Part shown: one piece after another, positions 1 to 7,931 of the stretch
How positions within the stretch are numbered: the stretch's first letter is position 1
Layout of the letters: each line of letters opens with the position of its first letter
Assembly: GCF_000403395.2 (NCBI RefSeq)
Contig: NZ_KE159680.1
Coordinates: 5,001-69,000 of the forward strand
Direction: 5' to 3'
DNA length: 64,000 nucleotides
Source of the DNA: Anaerotruncus sp. G3(2012)
GTDB lineage: Bacteria > Bacillota > Clostridia > Oscillospirales > Ruminococcaceae
Translations under genes and position numbers: made by a program
The notes under the pieces: generated by a model
The model's database searches: none
The model's input: only the letters and a program-made list of their open reading frames with translations
Told to the model about the DNA's origin: nothing

Positions 1-2
1 CC

Positions 3-875
3 CCGATTGCAGCAGGGGCTGCGCTGGCGCTGATCGGCGGATGGATGGTGGCGTTCACAATGAGCCTGCTGCAAACACATGGGCTCTGCACCCGCCGGAC
101 AGCGGAACTGCTCCATCTGCAAGGCGGGGTGCTGACAAAAAAATTCTATCAGCTTCAGATCAAAGAGATCAGTTTTATCGATATCCGCCAAAGCCTCCTG
201 ACCCGCCTGTTTCGGCTCTACTCGGTGTTTCTCGACGGGATCGGAGTTGGCAAGGAACAGTCTGACATCGCGGCTGTCATCCCGTTTTCGACCCGCAAAC
301 ACGCGATGGGCCAGCTCGACCGGCTGCTGCCGGAATTCCAGCCCAGCCCGCGCGCACTGAAACCCAACGCCGGAGCAATCTTCAAATTTCTGATTGAACC
401 ACTATGGCCCTGTATCCTGATCCCACTGGCATCCTTTCTGGGCACCCGATATCTGCCAGCCTGGGCAGCGATCCTGCAATTCGCGGGGCTGATGCTCTCC
501 ATCCCGGCTTACTGGTTTCTCGGGGTCAGACTGATGGATTTTTTCTCTTCCGGCGTCTCAAAAAGCCAAGATTTTTTTACCCTTCGTTATTCAAGCGGAT
601 ATTATCTACACACAGTAGTGATTCCCTCCGACAAAATTGCACTGGTGAACATCCGGCAAAGTATTTTACAGCGTGGGGACAACCGCTGTGACCTGGTGGT
701 TTCGACCCGCGCGGAAGGGCAGCGGAAACACCACATCCGCAACATCGACTGGGATGCCACCACAGAGCTGTTTGGCGCGCTCGATTGCTGGACGCCAAAA
801 GATGCCGGAATCCCCAACTGGTACGAACGCCTTTTCGCGCTGCTGAAAACACGCTTTCTTCCCTTTTTAAAATAG
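3..875 (+). CDS. PH-domain (bPH2) membrane protein, YdbT-like, 5' end outside window
   Basis: The frame is open to the left edge, so the N-terminus is missing. The visible part begins with a hydrophobic stretch (IAAGAALALIGGWMVAF). A bacterial PH-like segment follows with the pattern 'QIKEISFIDIRQSLLTRLF'. Two further membrane segments (WPCILIPLASFL and ILQFAGLMLSIPAYWFLGV) precede a second PH-like segment with the matching 'IPSDKIALVNIRQSILQR'. Membrane segments alternating with paired bPH2 units are the layout of the YdbS/YdbT family, whose biochemical role is unknown. An internal ATG at 45 lies inside the first membrane segment and is unlikely to be the start. A hairpin terminator follows at 941. 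The family call is fairly secure; the function is not known. Confidence 0.75.
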   Translation, partial: PIAAGAALALIGGWMVAFTMSLLQTHGLCTRRTAELLHLQGGVLTKKFYQLQIKEISFIDIRQSLLTRLFRLYSVFLDGIGVGKEQSDIAAVIPFSTRKHAMGQLDRLLPEFQPSPRALKPNAGAIFKFLIEPLWPCILIPLASFLGTRYLPAWAAILQFAGLMLSIPAYWFLGVRLMDFFSSGVSKSQDFFTLRYSSGYYLHTVVIPSDKIALVNIRQSILQRGDNRCDLVVSTRAEGQRKHHIRNIDWDATTELFGALDCWTPKDAGIPNWYERLFALLKTRFLPFLK

Positions 876-940
876 GAAGCCGTACCGACAGCCGCCGCGC
901 ACATCCTGCCGGTAAATTTTCTGCCTGTTTTGTCAAAAAA

Positions 941-975
941 GCTGGAACCGTAAAAGGTCCCAGCTCTTTTTGCAG
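941..975 (+). terminator. intrinsic terminator of the PH-domain gene
   Basis: The arms GCTGGaACC and GGTcCCAGC close a short loop and are followed by TCTTTTTG. The site sits 65 bp after the stop codon. Confidence 0.65.
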
Positions 976-1084
976 TTTCAGCCGCCTGTGTATTTGGCGA
1001 ATGGCACCATTTCCAAAAGCCTGCAATCGAGGAATACCAGACAGACTGCGGATAACAGCGCGTCTTAGAGCCTGTTTAGCATCT

Positions 1085-1570
1085 AAAGTTTTACCCGATT
1101 TTTTTCAAAAAATCGCGGTTTCCAAAGGCAGTGAGGCAACGGAAGTTTGGGTTCCAGCCCAAACTTCCGGGGCGCAAGCGCCCTTCTTCGGGGGTCTTCT
1201 CGGACCTACGGTCCGAAGCGCGGCATTCGCCGCGACGCCCCCTCAGTTTGCCTTGCGGGCGAGGGGTCAGCGACCCCTCCCCGCAGGCCCCTCCCTTCCG
1301 GGCTGGGTGCCGCTTTTTTCCAAAACGAAAGTTTTACTCGATTTTTTCTAAAAAATCGCGGTTTCCAAAGGCAGTGAGGCAACGGAAGTTTGGGTTCCAG
1401 CCCAAACTTCCGGGGCGCAAGCGCCCTGCTTCGGGGGACTTCTCGGACCTGCGGTCCGAAGCGCGGCATACGCCGCGACGCCCCCTCAGTTTGCCTTACG
1501 GGCGAGGGGTCGGCGACCCCTCCCCGCAGGCCCCTCCCTTCCGGGCCGGGTGCCGCTTTTTCCCAAAGCC
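1085..1570 (+). repeat. tandem repeat, two 243-bp units rich in palindromes
   Basis: Unit 1 is 1085-1327 and unit 2 is 1328-1570. Both begin AAAGTTTTAC and have the same length, with a few percent substitutions. A third start at 1571 diverges after about 45 bp into the dispersed repeat described next. Each unit holds several inverted repeats: GGAAGTTTGGG/CCCAAACTTCC, a GGACC/GGTCC stem, GCGGC/GCCGC and GAGGGGTC/GACCCCTC. Open frames crossing the array change with the repeats and are not credible genes. Its role is unknown; it could be a BIME-like structured intergenic element. Confidence 0.85.
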
Positions 1571-1736
1571 AAAGTTTTACTCGATTTTTTCCAAAAAATC
1601 GCGGTTTCCAAAGGCAGAGCCTTTGGTCGCTCATCGCAATGAGCGAAATACTTTAATCCTGTGAAGCGCGTTTTCGGGTGAATTGCCGCGAAGCGGCAAG
1701 AGGGGGCTTTTTGTAAGAGAAAAAGCCCCCTTGCAT
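1571..1736 (+). repeat. dispersed intergenic repeat family A, copy 1
   Basis: This copy runs from AAAGTTTTACTC through 'CCTTTGGTCGCTCATCG', 'GTGAATTGCCGCGAAGCGG' and a hairpin GGGGGCTTTTT...AAAAAGCCCCC. The same ordered blocks recur at 5965-6185 (inverted), 29889-30054 (direct) and 40336-40497 (inverted), always between genes. The hairpin has T-runs on both strands, so each copy can act as a bidirectional terminator. Confidence 0.85.
1702..1730. terminator. bidirectional terminator hairpin within repeat A copy 1
   Basis: GGGGGCTTTTT and AAAAAGCCCCC flank a short loop. The hairpin lies just downstream (on the minus strand) of the FkbM-like gene that ends at 1758, so it probably ends that transcript. 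Confidence 0.7.
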
Positions 1737-1757
1737 CAAGAAATGCGAAACAGCTTC

Positions 1758-3017
1758 TTACGGCTCCTGACCCGGAACCGCATCCTCAATCGCCCGGATT
1801 TCACTGAAATGGATATTGAGTCCTAAAGATCTCCCATCCCCTGTACCCAAGACTTCGGCCGGGCTCCAAAGCTCTGAAACTGTAAATGTGATCCGCAGGA
1901 AAGCCTGTCCTGTGTCCGGGAGCGCTATGCAAAATTCCCCTGCCTCCTGTTCGACCGGCAAGACCTGCGGTTCCTCCCGCTCCACCTGAATGGTGACACT
2001 GTAAGGCTTTTTGACCGATCTCAGCACCTCAGCAGGGAGGTTATAAGGAATTGCAACCGCATGGATTGCTTCCTGATCTTCCCGGATAATGATCTGGCTT
2101 TTGACCTCAGACATCCACTGTGCATACATCCCGGAGTTCTGATACTCGCGTCCGTGGAATCCAAAATCCGCGGCTGCAATCGCATCCGGCTCATAGTTCA
2201 GCAGTCCAAGCCCCTCCTGCTGCCCGGCCAGGCAATAGCGCGCGGGATGGCCGCACTTGTGGCAGATGAGCAGGCGGAGCGGGTTATATAGGGCTTCTGC
2301 GGTCGCGGGCTTGTAGAACAGGTTTCCCGCGATCTCCTTTTTTACAAAAAATGCATTCACCCCGACCAATCCGGTACCCACCAGCTGGTATCCCAAACGC
2401 TCCCCCAAACGTTGCAACGCTTTCAGAGAAGCCCCATGCCAGTCCGATCCTTCCCAGACATGATATGCATGATATGCCATCTTCCAGTCACAGTCAGGCG
2501 GGAGCTTTCCATTGTATTCGATGATAACCACACGAGGGGATACCGCCGTGACTGCCTCCCATATATAATAGTCATTTCCGTCCACATCAATGCTCAGCAG
2601 ATCGATCTCCCCGCTGAACCCCTGCTCCGAAATCAACTGGTTGATGTTCTCTCTCGTGATGAACGCGCGTTTACATGCCAACTGTCCGGTTTTCAGCACC
2701 GGATAAAACCGTTTCTGAATTTCCCGAATCGCTTCCCCATCCCCGTCCATCCACAGGCCGTTCCATCCCTGGAACAATAAATAATGGCAGTTGCTTTCCA
2801 GACCATTCTGTACGCCAAATTCGATAAACGTTTTATTGGTCACACCGATTCTTCTGAAAATCTCCTGGATAATCCCATCCTCATCGTTCTGGGAGTAGAC
2901 CTTGTATCCATACTGCTCCAGACATTTTCTTTTTTTCAGGCGCTTTTCGGTCAACAGGTTCCACCGCAGGCCGCCCCAGATTGTATGCTCTTTTAACAAT
3001 AAACCGCTGAAATCCAT
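1758..3017 (-). CDS. FkbM-like methyltransferase-fold protein with C-terminal beta domain
   Basis: The product is 419 aa. Starting at 3017 is preferred because GGGGAGAAG lies 6 nt upstream; an in-frame ATG at 3044 lies inside a palindrome. The N-terminal half has 'FIEFGVQNGLESNCHYLL', 'GLWMDGDGEA' and 'LLSIDVDGNDYYIWEAV', typical of FkbM-like S-adenosylmethionine-binding folds that modify glycans. A Cys cluster (CHKCGHPARYC) follows the fold. The last 130 residues look like a beta-rich accessory domain. No sugar-gene neighbours are present, so the substrate cannot be named. Two adjoining palindromes in the leader suggest regulation. The methyltransferase fold is likely; the activity is an inference. 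Confidence 0.65.
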   Translation of the reverse strand: MDFSGLLLKEHTIWGGLRWNLLTEKRLKKRKCLEQYGYKVYSQNDEDGIIQEIFRRIGVTNKTFIEFGVQNGLESNCHYLLFQGWNGLWMDGDGEAIREIQKRFYPVLKTGQLACKRAFITRENINQLISEQGFSGEIDLLSIDVDGNDYYIWEAVTAVSPRVVIIEYNGKLPPDCDWKMAYHAYHVWEGSDWHGASLKALQRLGERLGYQLVGTGLVGVNAFFVKKEIAGNLFYKPATAEALYNPLRLLICHKCGHPARYCLAGQQEGLGLLNYEPDAIAAADFGFHGREYQNSGMYAQWMSEVKSQIIIREDQEAIHAVAIPYNLPAEVLRSVKKPYSVTIQVEREEPQVLPVEQEAGEFCIALPDTGQAFLRITFTVSELWSPAEVLGTGDGRSLGLNIHFSEIRAIEDAVPGQEP

Positions 3018-3042
3018 ATGACACTTCTCCCCGACATTCCCC

Positions 3043-3090
3043 ATGATTCCCAGAACGAAGTCTGGGAATCATGAAAAGACGTCTTTTCAT
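3043..3090 (-). promoter_or_regulatory. two adjoining perfect palindromes in leader of FkbM-like gene
   Basis: The first is ATGATTCCCAGA (3043-3054), a 6-nt loop, then TCTGGGAATCAT (3061-3072). The second is ATGAAAAGAC|GTCTTTTCAT (3071-3090). They share two bases and lie 26-73 nt upstream of the chosen start. They could form RNA hairpins or serve as protein operators. They are not followed by T-runs, so simple termination is unlikely. Confidence 0.6.
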
Positions 3091-3137
3091 TTAAAATCTG
3101 TTTTATAAAGCATACCGGGAAGCCTGCCGATTGTCAA

Positions 3138-3320
3138 CTATGCCTCTATCTCGAAAATCAAATCCACATCCTTAATTTTCCCATAGTCGGTCATATTGAC
3201 AGGGATAAACCCCACATAGCGATATCCCTTGGCTGCATACTCATCAATCAGCCTCCGGTGCTCCTTTGAGCCTGCCCCCAAAAACCTGTTGATATGCACT
3301 TCCACATATTCATATCTCAT
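3138..3320 (-). CDS. DUF4177 domain protein
   Basis: This 60-aa protein reads 'RYEYVEVHINRF...RRLIDEYAAKGYRYVGFIPV', matching the short DUF4177 family (a Y-E-Y-k start and an 'L.e.gk.GW..v' core). GGGAGG lies 8 nt before the ATG. It follows the PH/GRAM-like gene on the same strand, but a hairpin terminator lies between them, so it may depend on readthrough or a weak promoter of its own. The function of the family is unknown. Confidence 0.7.
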   Translation of the reverse strand: MRYEYVEVHINRFLGAGSKEHRRLIDEYAAKGYRYVGFIPVNMTDYGKIKDVDLIFEIEA

Positions 3321-3340
3321 CCTGAAAACCTCCCAAGGTC

Positions 3341-3373
3341 AAAAGGCAGCGCGGGAAACCCGAGCTGCCTTTT
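3341..3373 (-). terminator. hairpin terminator after the 3399-3722 gene
   Basis: AAAAGGCAGC and GCTGCCTTTT form the outer stem, with an inner GGG/CCC stem. The T-run on the minus strand fits an intrinsic terminator just upstream of the DUF4177 gene. Confidence 0.65.
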
Positions 3374-3398
3374 CCTGTTGATTTGGACTCTGTCCGGC

Positions 3399-3722
3399 TT
3401 ATGCCCTGCTCACGCCCGCGCTCTGGAGCGCCTCAATCAGCTTTTTGTTGAACATCCCGGTAATCTTGTGCTCTTCCCCATTTTTGAGCCGCAGATTGAT
3501 GGTGTTCGCCATGCCGGTCGAGAACGATGCAATCTCTTCAAGCGCATACTCAAATGCGGAAGAAGCTCTCCCCTGTGACGGGTCAAAGGACACCCGCAGG
3601 TTGGTCACATACAGGGTGCCCGGGTTCGCCTGCGGCAGCATCATAAATTTCACAATGTGGGAAGCCGCAGCCTGTGCGATCATTTTTTCGTTTTCGCCCA
3701 GATTCAATTTTGCCATTTCCAT
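3399..3722 (-). CDS. small PH/GRAM-like domain protein
   Basis: The 107-aa product has no signal peptide or membrane segment. The segment 'PGTLYVTNLRVSFDPS' followed by 'EYALEEIASFSTG' and 'NTINLRLKNGEEHKITG' is the pattern of bacterial PH/GRAM-like domains, where a strand ending in 'T..R..F' precedes an 'I..f' strand. AAAGGG precedes the ATG at 3722; the in-frame ATG at 3716 is an alternative start. It lies 71 bp downstream of glnA on the same strand, with a hairpin between them. No specific role can be assigned. Confidence 0.55.
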   Translation of the reverse strand: MEMAKLNLGENEKMIAQAAASHIVKFMMLPQANPGTLYVTNLRVSFDPSQGRASSAFEYALEEIASFSTGMANTINLRLKNGEEHKITGMFNKKLIEALQSAGVSRA

Positions 3723-3741
3723 TCAGCCCTTTCTTAATTTT

Positions 3742-3765
3742 GAGAGGAATCGACAGATTCCTCTC
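3742..3765 (-). terminator. hairpin between glnA and the small PH/GRAM-like gene
   Basis: A perfect 10-bp stem, GAGAGGAATC/GATTCCTCTC, has a 4-nt loop. The T-rich flank is on the plus-strand side and the minus-strand side is A-rich, so it is a weak terminator or processing site rather than a clear intrinsic terminator for glnA. Confidence 0.45.
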
Positions 3766-3793
3766 TTTATAAAGCAAGTCCTGAAGGGCTTGC

Positions 3794-5899
3794 TCAAACG
3801 CGGAGCAGCAGATCGGTATAGGTTGGAATTGGCCAGCTCTCCCGGGACATGATTTTTTCGGCAGCATCACAGGAGGTGCGCAGGCTCCCCATGCAGACGC
3901 GGATCGTGCCGCGCATGAAGGTTGCGTGCGCGTGCACATCCTCGATCGACTGGCTGCGGGCATACGCTTCCCGCAGGGCTGTCAATTCGGAATCAATCTG
4001 GTCGGTCAGCGCGGTGAGGCTTTTCAGCACCGTCTCGGCCGACTGGCTGTGCATCCCGGCCTGTTTCAGTTCATTGACCGCGTGCGCAACCTGTCCAGCA
4101 TACTGCACCACTGCCGGATAGACCTGCTGCCGGACCATCTCGATCATGGTGGCTGCCTCAATGCTGATGATCTTCCCATAATTTTCGAGCAGGATTTCAT
4201 GGCGGGACTGGCATTCCGCCGGGGTAAATACCCCGTAGCGCTCAAACAGCGCGATATTTTCGGGCAGGATCAGCCGGTCAAACGCCTCGACAGCCGTTTC
4301 AAGGATCGGAAGCCCGCGGCGCTTGGCCTCTTCGACCCAGGCTTCTGCGTAGTTATTGCCATTAAAGATGATCCGCCCATGCCGGCTGACCGTGTCAGCG
4401 ATGATCGAACCGATCTCGCTGTCCCGGTCTTCGGACTGCTCCAAGCGGTTGGCAAACTGGGTAAATACATCTGCCAGAGCGGTATTAAGCACCACATTGG
4501 TGAGCGCGATCGACTGCGCCGAGCCGACCATGCGGAATTCAAACTTGTTGCCGGTAAAAGCAAATGGGGAGGTACGGTTCCGGTCGGAATCGTCCTTTAC
4601 AAGTTCCGGAAGTGCAGAAACACCTGTCCGGAGCAGCTCCCGCTGTGCTTTGCCCAGAACCGCCCCTTCTGCCGCATCGAGCAGCGACTGTGTCAGGCTT
4701 TCTCCCAGGAAGATCGAGATGATCGCGGGAGGCGCTTCAAAACCACCGAGCCGATGGTCGTTGCCCGCCGAAGCAGCCGAGGCGCGCAGCAGGTCGGCAT
4801 GCTCGTCCACCGCCTGGAGAAACGCAGCCAGCAGGAGCAGGAACTGCCGGTTTTTGATCGGGTCTTTGGAAGGGGAAAGCAGATTGATCCCATCGTCGGT
4901 GGCAAGCGAATAGTTGTTGTGCTTGCCCGAACCGTTGATCCCGTTGAACGGCTTTTCATGGAGCAGACAAGCCAGTCCCAGCTTTTTGGCGACCGAGCGC
5001 ATCGTCTCCATGGTGAGCTGGTTATGGTCGCAGGCAACGTTCGCCTGGTCGTAGACCGGGGCCATCTCGTGCTGGGTAGGCGCAACCTCGTTGTGCTTGG
5101 TCTTGGAGGGCACGCCGAGCGCCCAAAGCTCCTCATCCAGCTTGTTCATGAATTCGGCCACCCGCAGGCGGATCCGCCCGCAGTAGTGGTCATCCAGCTC
5201 CTGTCCCTTTGGGGGCTTCGCACCGAGCAGGGTCCGTCCACAGATTTTGAGGTCGAGCCGCTGTTCATAAAGCCCGCGGTCGATCAAAAAATATTCCTGT
5301 TCGGCGCCCACCGTCGGGATGACACATTTTGAGGTGGTGTTGCCGAGCAGCCGCAGCAGCCGCACAGCCGCATGGTTGACCGCCTCCATCGACCGCAGCA
5401 GCGGGGTTTTCTGGTCGAGCGCCTCACCGGTATAGGCACAGAATGCGGTGGGGATATAGAGGGTGCCGTCCTTGACAAACGCCGGGGAAGTGGGGTCCCA
5501 CGCGGTATATCCCCGGGCCTCGAAGGTGGCGCGCAGCCCGCCCGACGGGAAGGAGGATGCGTCCGGCTCCCCCCTGACCAGCGCCTTGGGCGAAAAGTCG
5601 AGTACAATCTCTCCATTGCCGGTCGGCTCGATGAACGCATCGTGTTTGCCGGCCGAGATATTGCTCAGCGGCTGGAACCAATGGGTATAATGGGTGGCGC
5701 CGAGCGAGAGCGCCCAGTTCATCATCCCGGACGCCACTGCTTTTGCCATCGCCGGGTCAAGCGGCTGGCCGCTGTTCTGCGTATGTTTCAGCCCCTCATA
5801 AACCTCTCTGGAGAGGTACTCACGCATTGCTGCATCTCCGAACACCCGGGAACCGAACAGTTTGTTCAGATCCCGGGACTTTTCCGCATAGGTTTCCAT
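3794..5899 (-). CDS. glnN: glutamine synthetase type III
   Basis: This cytosolic enzyme makes glutamine from glutamate, ammonia and ATP. At 701 aa it matches GSIII, which is far longer than GSI (about 450 aa). Family motifs are visible: 'GAEQEYFLID' (metal and glutamate binding), 'KHNEVAPTQHEMAPVYDQ' (the GSIII signature), 'NGINGSGKHNN' and 'RNRTSPFAFTGNKFEFR'. The C-terminal 150 residues are helical, as usual in GSIII. GGAGGAG precedes the start. A copy of repeat A lies immediately upstream, so the promoter must be within or beyond it. asnA and glutaminase elsewhere in the window point to shared amide-nitrogen metabolism. Identification is secure. Confidence 0.95.
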   Translation of the reverse strand: METYAEKSRDLNKLFGSRVFGDAAMREYLSREVYEGLKHTQNSGQPLDPAMAKAVASGMMNWALSLGATHYTHWFQPLSNISAGKHDAFIEPTGNGEIVLDFSPKALVRGEPDASSFPSGGLRATFEARGYTAWDPTSPAFVKDGTLYIPTAFCAYTGEALDQKTPLLRSMEAVNHAAVRLLRLLGNTTSKCVIPTVGAEQEYFLIDRGLYEQRLDLKICGRTLLGAKPPKGQELDDHYCGRIRLRVAEFMNKLDEELWALGVPSKTKHNEVAPTQHEMAPVYDQANVACDHNQLTMETMRSVAKKLGLACLLHEKPFNGINGSGKHNNYSLATDDGINLLSPSKDPIKNRQFLLLLAAFLQAVDEHADLLRASAASAGNDHRLGGFEAPPAIISIFLGESLTQSLLDAAEGAVLGKAQRELLRTGVSALPELVKDDSDRNRTSPFAFTGNKFEFRMVGSAQSIALTNVVLNTALADVFTQFANRLEQSEDRDSEIGSIIADTVSRHGRIIFNGNNYAEAWVEEAKRRGLPILETAVEAFDRLILPENIALFERYGVFTPAECQSRHEILLENYGKIISIEAATMIEMVRQQVYPAVVQYAGQVAHAVNELKQAGMHSQSAETVLKSLTALTDQIDSELTALREAYARSQSIEDVHAHATFMRGTIRVCMGSLRTSCDAAEKIMSRESWPIPTYTDLLLRV

Positions 5900-5964
5900 A
5901 AAACTCCTCCTCTATCTCTTTCGAGCCAAAGCCAATTTTTTAGTCTGTTCTGTGCCTTCGACAG

Positions 5965-6185
5965 GGGGGCTTTTTCTCTTGCAAAAAGCCCCCTCTTGCC
6001 GCTTCGCGGCAATTCACCTGAAAAATGCGCTTCACAGGATAAAGCGTTCCGCGCTCATCTCGCGCTAAGAGCCCGCCTTCGGCGGGTTGCGCTCGAAACG
6101 CTTCGCTGCGGCTCGCAGTGCGGAGCGCATCAGGGGCTCTGCCCCTTGACCCCACAATTTTTTGAAAAAAATTGAGTAAAACTTT
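5965..6185 (-). repeat. dispersed intergenic repeat family A, copy 2 (inverted)
   Basis: This copy begins with the GGGGGGCTTTTT...AAAAAGCCCCC hairpin (5965-5993), continues with 'CGCTTCGCGGCAATTCACC' and ends with AAAAATTGAGTAAAACTTT. It carries an insertion of about 50 bp with extra palindromes (GCCCGCC/GGCGGG) that the other copies lack. It fills the gap between asnA and glnA, both on the minus strand, and probably terminates asnA transcription. Confidence 0.85.
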
Positions 6186-6211
6186 AAAAAGCCGTAGAGA
6201 TAGCCATTTCG

Positions 6212-7225
6212 TTACAGCAGGTGAATTCCCGAAGCTGCGCAGGCATCATGCATCTCATCCGACCAGACCGACGCCTGTACTTCTCCGATATGCGCCTTTT
6301 GAAGCAGCGCCATGCAGATCCGGCTCTGCCCGATGCCGCCGCCCATCGTGAGCGGAAGCTGGTTTTCCAGCAGTTTCCTGTGAAACGGCAGCGCAGCACG
6401 TTCCTCGCATCCGGCGATTGCAAGCTGCCGACGCAGCGCTTCGGCATCCACACGGATGCCCATGGAGCTGATCTCAAACGCATGGCCAAGCACCGGATAC
6501 CAGATCAGGATATCCCCATTTAGCGACCAGTCATCATAGTCGGGCGCGCGTCCATCGTGGGGCCTGCCCGATCGGAGCGCCCCACCGATCTGCGAGATGA
6601 ACACCGCCCCATATTTTTCGGCGACCGCGTCCTCCCGCTGTTTTGGCGTCTTTTCCGGATAAAGATCCTCTAGCTCCTGGCTGGTAATAAAATGGATTCC
6701 TTCCGGCAGATACCGTTCGAGCGCAGTAAACTGGTGGCAGAGCACATCCTGTGTTTTGCGCAGCGCATACATCACCGACCGAACAGCGGACTTCAGCGTC
6801 TCGAACGACCGCTCCTCCCGGGTAATCACCTTTTCCCAATCCCACTGATCCACATAGACCGAATGCATATTATCCAGGTCCTCATCCCGTCGAACCGCGT
6901 TCATATCGGTATAAAGGCCGGTTCCGGGCGCGAAACCATACCTGCCGAGTGCCATCCGCTTCCATTTTGCCAGCGAATGGACGATCTCAACATCAGCCTG
7001 GAGCTCCAGAATATCAAACCGGACAGGGCGTTCCACCCCGTTGAGGTCGTCGTTCAGGCCGGTCTCGGGGCGCACAAAAAGCGGCGCCGAAACACGGGTA
7101 AGCGAAAGCGCCTCCGCCAGTTCCCGCTCGAAGGTATCCTTGGCCAGCTTAATTGCAACCTCGGTTTCCATGATGTCGAGCTTGGAAAAATAGTGGGACG
7201 GCAGAATCAGATTTTTCACAGACAT
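6212..7225 (-). CDS. asnA: aspartate--ammonia ligase
   Basis: AsnA makes asparagine from aspartate, ammonia and ATP and is related to class II aminoacyl-tRNA synthetases. Its 337 aa fits the family (about 330). Recognisable blocks are 'RVSAPLFVRPETGLNDDLNG', 'DMNAVRRDEDLDNMHSVYVDQWDWEK', 'FITSQELEDLYP', 'GVIFI'-like 'YGAVFISQIGG' and the C-terminal 'MGGGIGQSRICMALL', which corresponds to class II motif 3. The start at 7225 lies in a palindrome ATGGTATACCAT, with GGGAAAG upstream. The promoter at 7271-7299 has a palindrome in its spacer. Identification is secure. Confidence 0.95.
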   Translation of the reverse strand: MSVKNLILPSHYFSKLDIMETEVAIKLAKDTFERELAEALSLTRVSAPLFVRPETGLNDDLNGVERPVRFDILELQADVEIVHSLAKWKRMALGRYGFAPGTGLYTDMNAVRRDEDLDNMHSVYVDQWDWEKVITREERSFETLKSAVRSVMYALRKTQDVLCHQFTALERYLPEGIHFITSQELEDLYPEKTPKQREDAVAEKYGAVFISQIGGALRSGRPHDGRAPDYDDWSLNGDILIWYPVLGHAFEISSMGIRVDAEALRRQLAIAGCEERAALPFHRKLLENQLPLTMGGGIGQSRICMALLQKAHIGEVQASVWSDEMHDACAASGIHLL

Positions 7226-7270
7226 GGTATACCATCTTCTTTCCCAAAAATATAAAAAAGATAATATAGT

Positions 7271-7299
7271 ATTCTACCATTTAACGTGGTAAATTGCAA
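7271..7299 (-). promoter_or_regulatory. predicted asnA promoter with inverted repeat in the spacer
   Basis: On the minus strand this reads TTGCAA, a 17-bp spacer, then TAGAAT. The spacer and -10 contain TACCA-N7-TGGTA (7275-7291), a possible operator. No T-box elements are visible in the 45-nt leader. Confidence 0.5.
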
Positions 7300-7340
7300 G
7301 CAAAATTCACCTGTTATTTGGCGTTATTTGACCGAAAGAA

Positions 7341-7369
7341 TTGAACTGCCTGCGGGGACATGGTATACT
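7341..7369 (+). promoter_or_regulatory. predicted sigma-A promoter of the 7413 gene
   Basis: TTGAAC, a 17-bp spacer and TATACT lie 44 nt upstream of the start codon at 7413. Confidence 0.55.
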
Positions 7370-7412
7370 TAATCCTGCCCAAACCATTTTTGACAGAAAG
7401 AGGCGAGCTTTT

Positions 7413-7901
7413 ATGTTTCACCGTTTTACTCTGACAAGCGATTACACCCCGGGGCAGTGCCGCGCAGCACTACAGGGGGCGACCTCTGGGGGCAAGGACA
7501 GCGATGCACCCCGCGGTTTTCTATGGGGCCGCTGGTTTCGTCTGGCGCAGTCAGAATATTTTGAAGCTGATGGCCGTTCGAGAATCATTTATACTGTCTA
7601 TGGCACCATGAAAGCAGGGGAAAACGACCGGACATCAATTGTTTGCTACCAGTTCCAAAGCCTTGCCGATCCTCTCAAATATCTGATGATATGTGCGTTC
7701 ATCTTTTTCGCGCTTTGTATCGGTCCGATCAGCCTCATGGCTGGGAAACTGCTGCTCTATCTGCGGGCCGCGCTTTTGTCGGGCCTGGTGCTTGTGGCGG
7801 CGGACTGGTTCCGCATCTTCCTGTCCTGCAAAGCAACCAAAGAGTCCCTTCCCAGCACCATTGGCGAATTTCTGCGTGAAATCTTACATGCACAGGATTG
7901 A
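7413..7901 (+). CDS. small membrane protein with two predicted TM segments
   Basis: The product is 162 aa. The start at 7413 is chosen because AGAGGCGAG lies 6 nt upstream; an in-frame upstream extension would include the promoter. Residues 1-85 are soluble and beta-rich ('RFTLTSDYTPGQCRAALQG...YFEADGRSRIIYTVYGTM'). Two hydrophobic segments follow: 'YLMICAFIFFALCIGPISL' and 'LRAALLSGLVLVAADWFRIF'. It resembles small PH-like or YcxB-like membrane proteins in overall layout but has no diagnostic motif. The family is not recognised. A GNAT gene follows 30 bp downstream and may be co-transcribed. Confidence 0.6.
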   Translation: MFHRFTLTSDYTPGQCRAALQGATSGGKDSDAPRGFLWGRWFRLAQSEYFEADGRSRIIYTVYGTMKAGENDRTSIVCYQFQSLADPLKYLMICAFIFFALCIGPISLMAGKLLLYLRAALLSGLVLVAADWFRIFLSCKATKESLPSTIGEFLREILHAQD

Positions 7902-7931
7902 CAAGCCGGAATCTGTATAGGAGGGGAAAGA

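Noticed and set aside
1131-1664. Open frames across the 243-bp tandem repeats
   Set aside because: They exist on both strands, repeat with the units and have no start signals. They are by-products of the palindromic sequence.
3926-5332. 468-codon plus-strand frame over glnN
   Set aside because: Shadow of the glutamine synthetase gene; no recognisable domain.
7226-7270. T-box upstream of asnA
   Set aside because: The predicted leader is under 50 nt and lacks the conserved T-box sequence.
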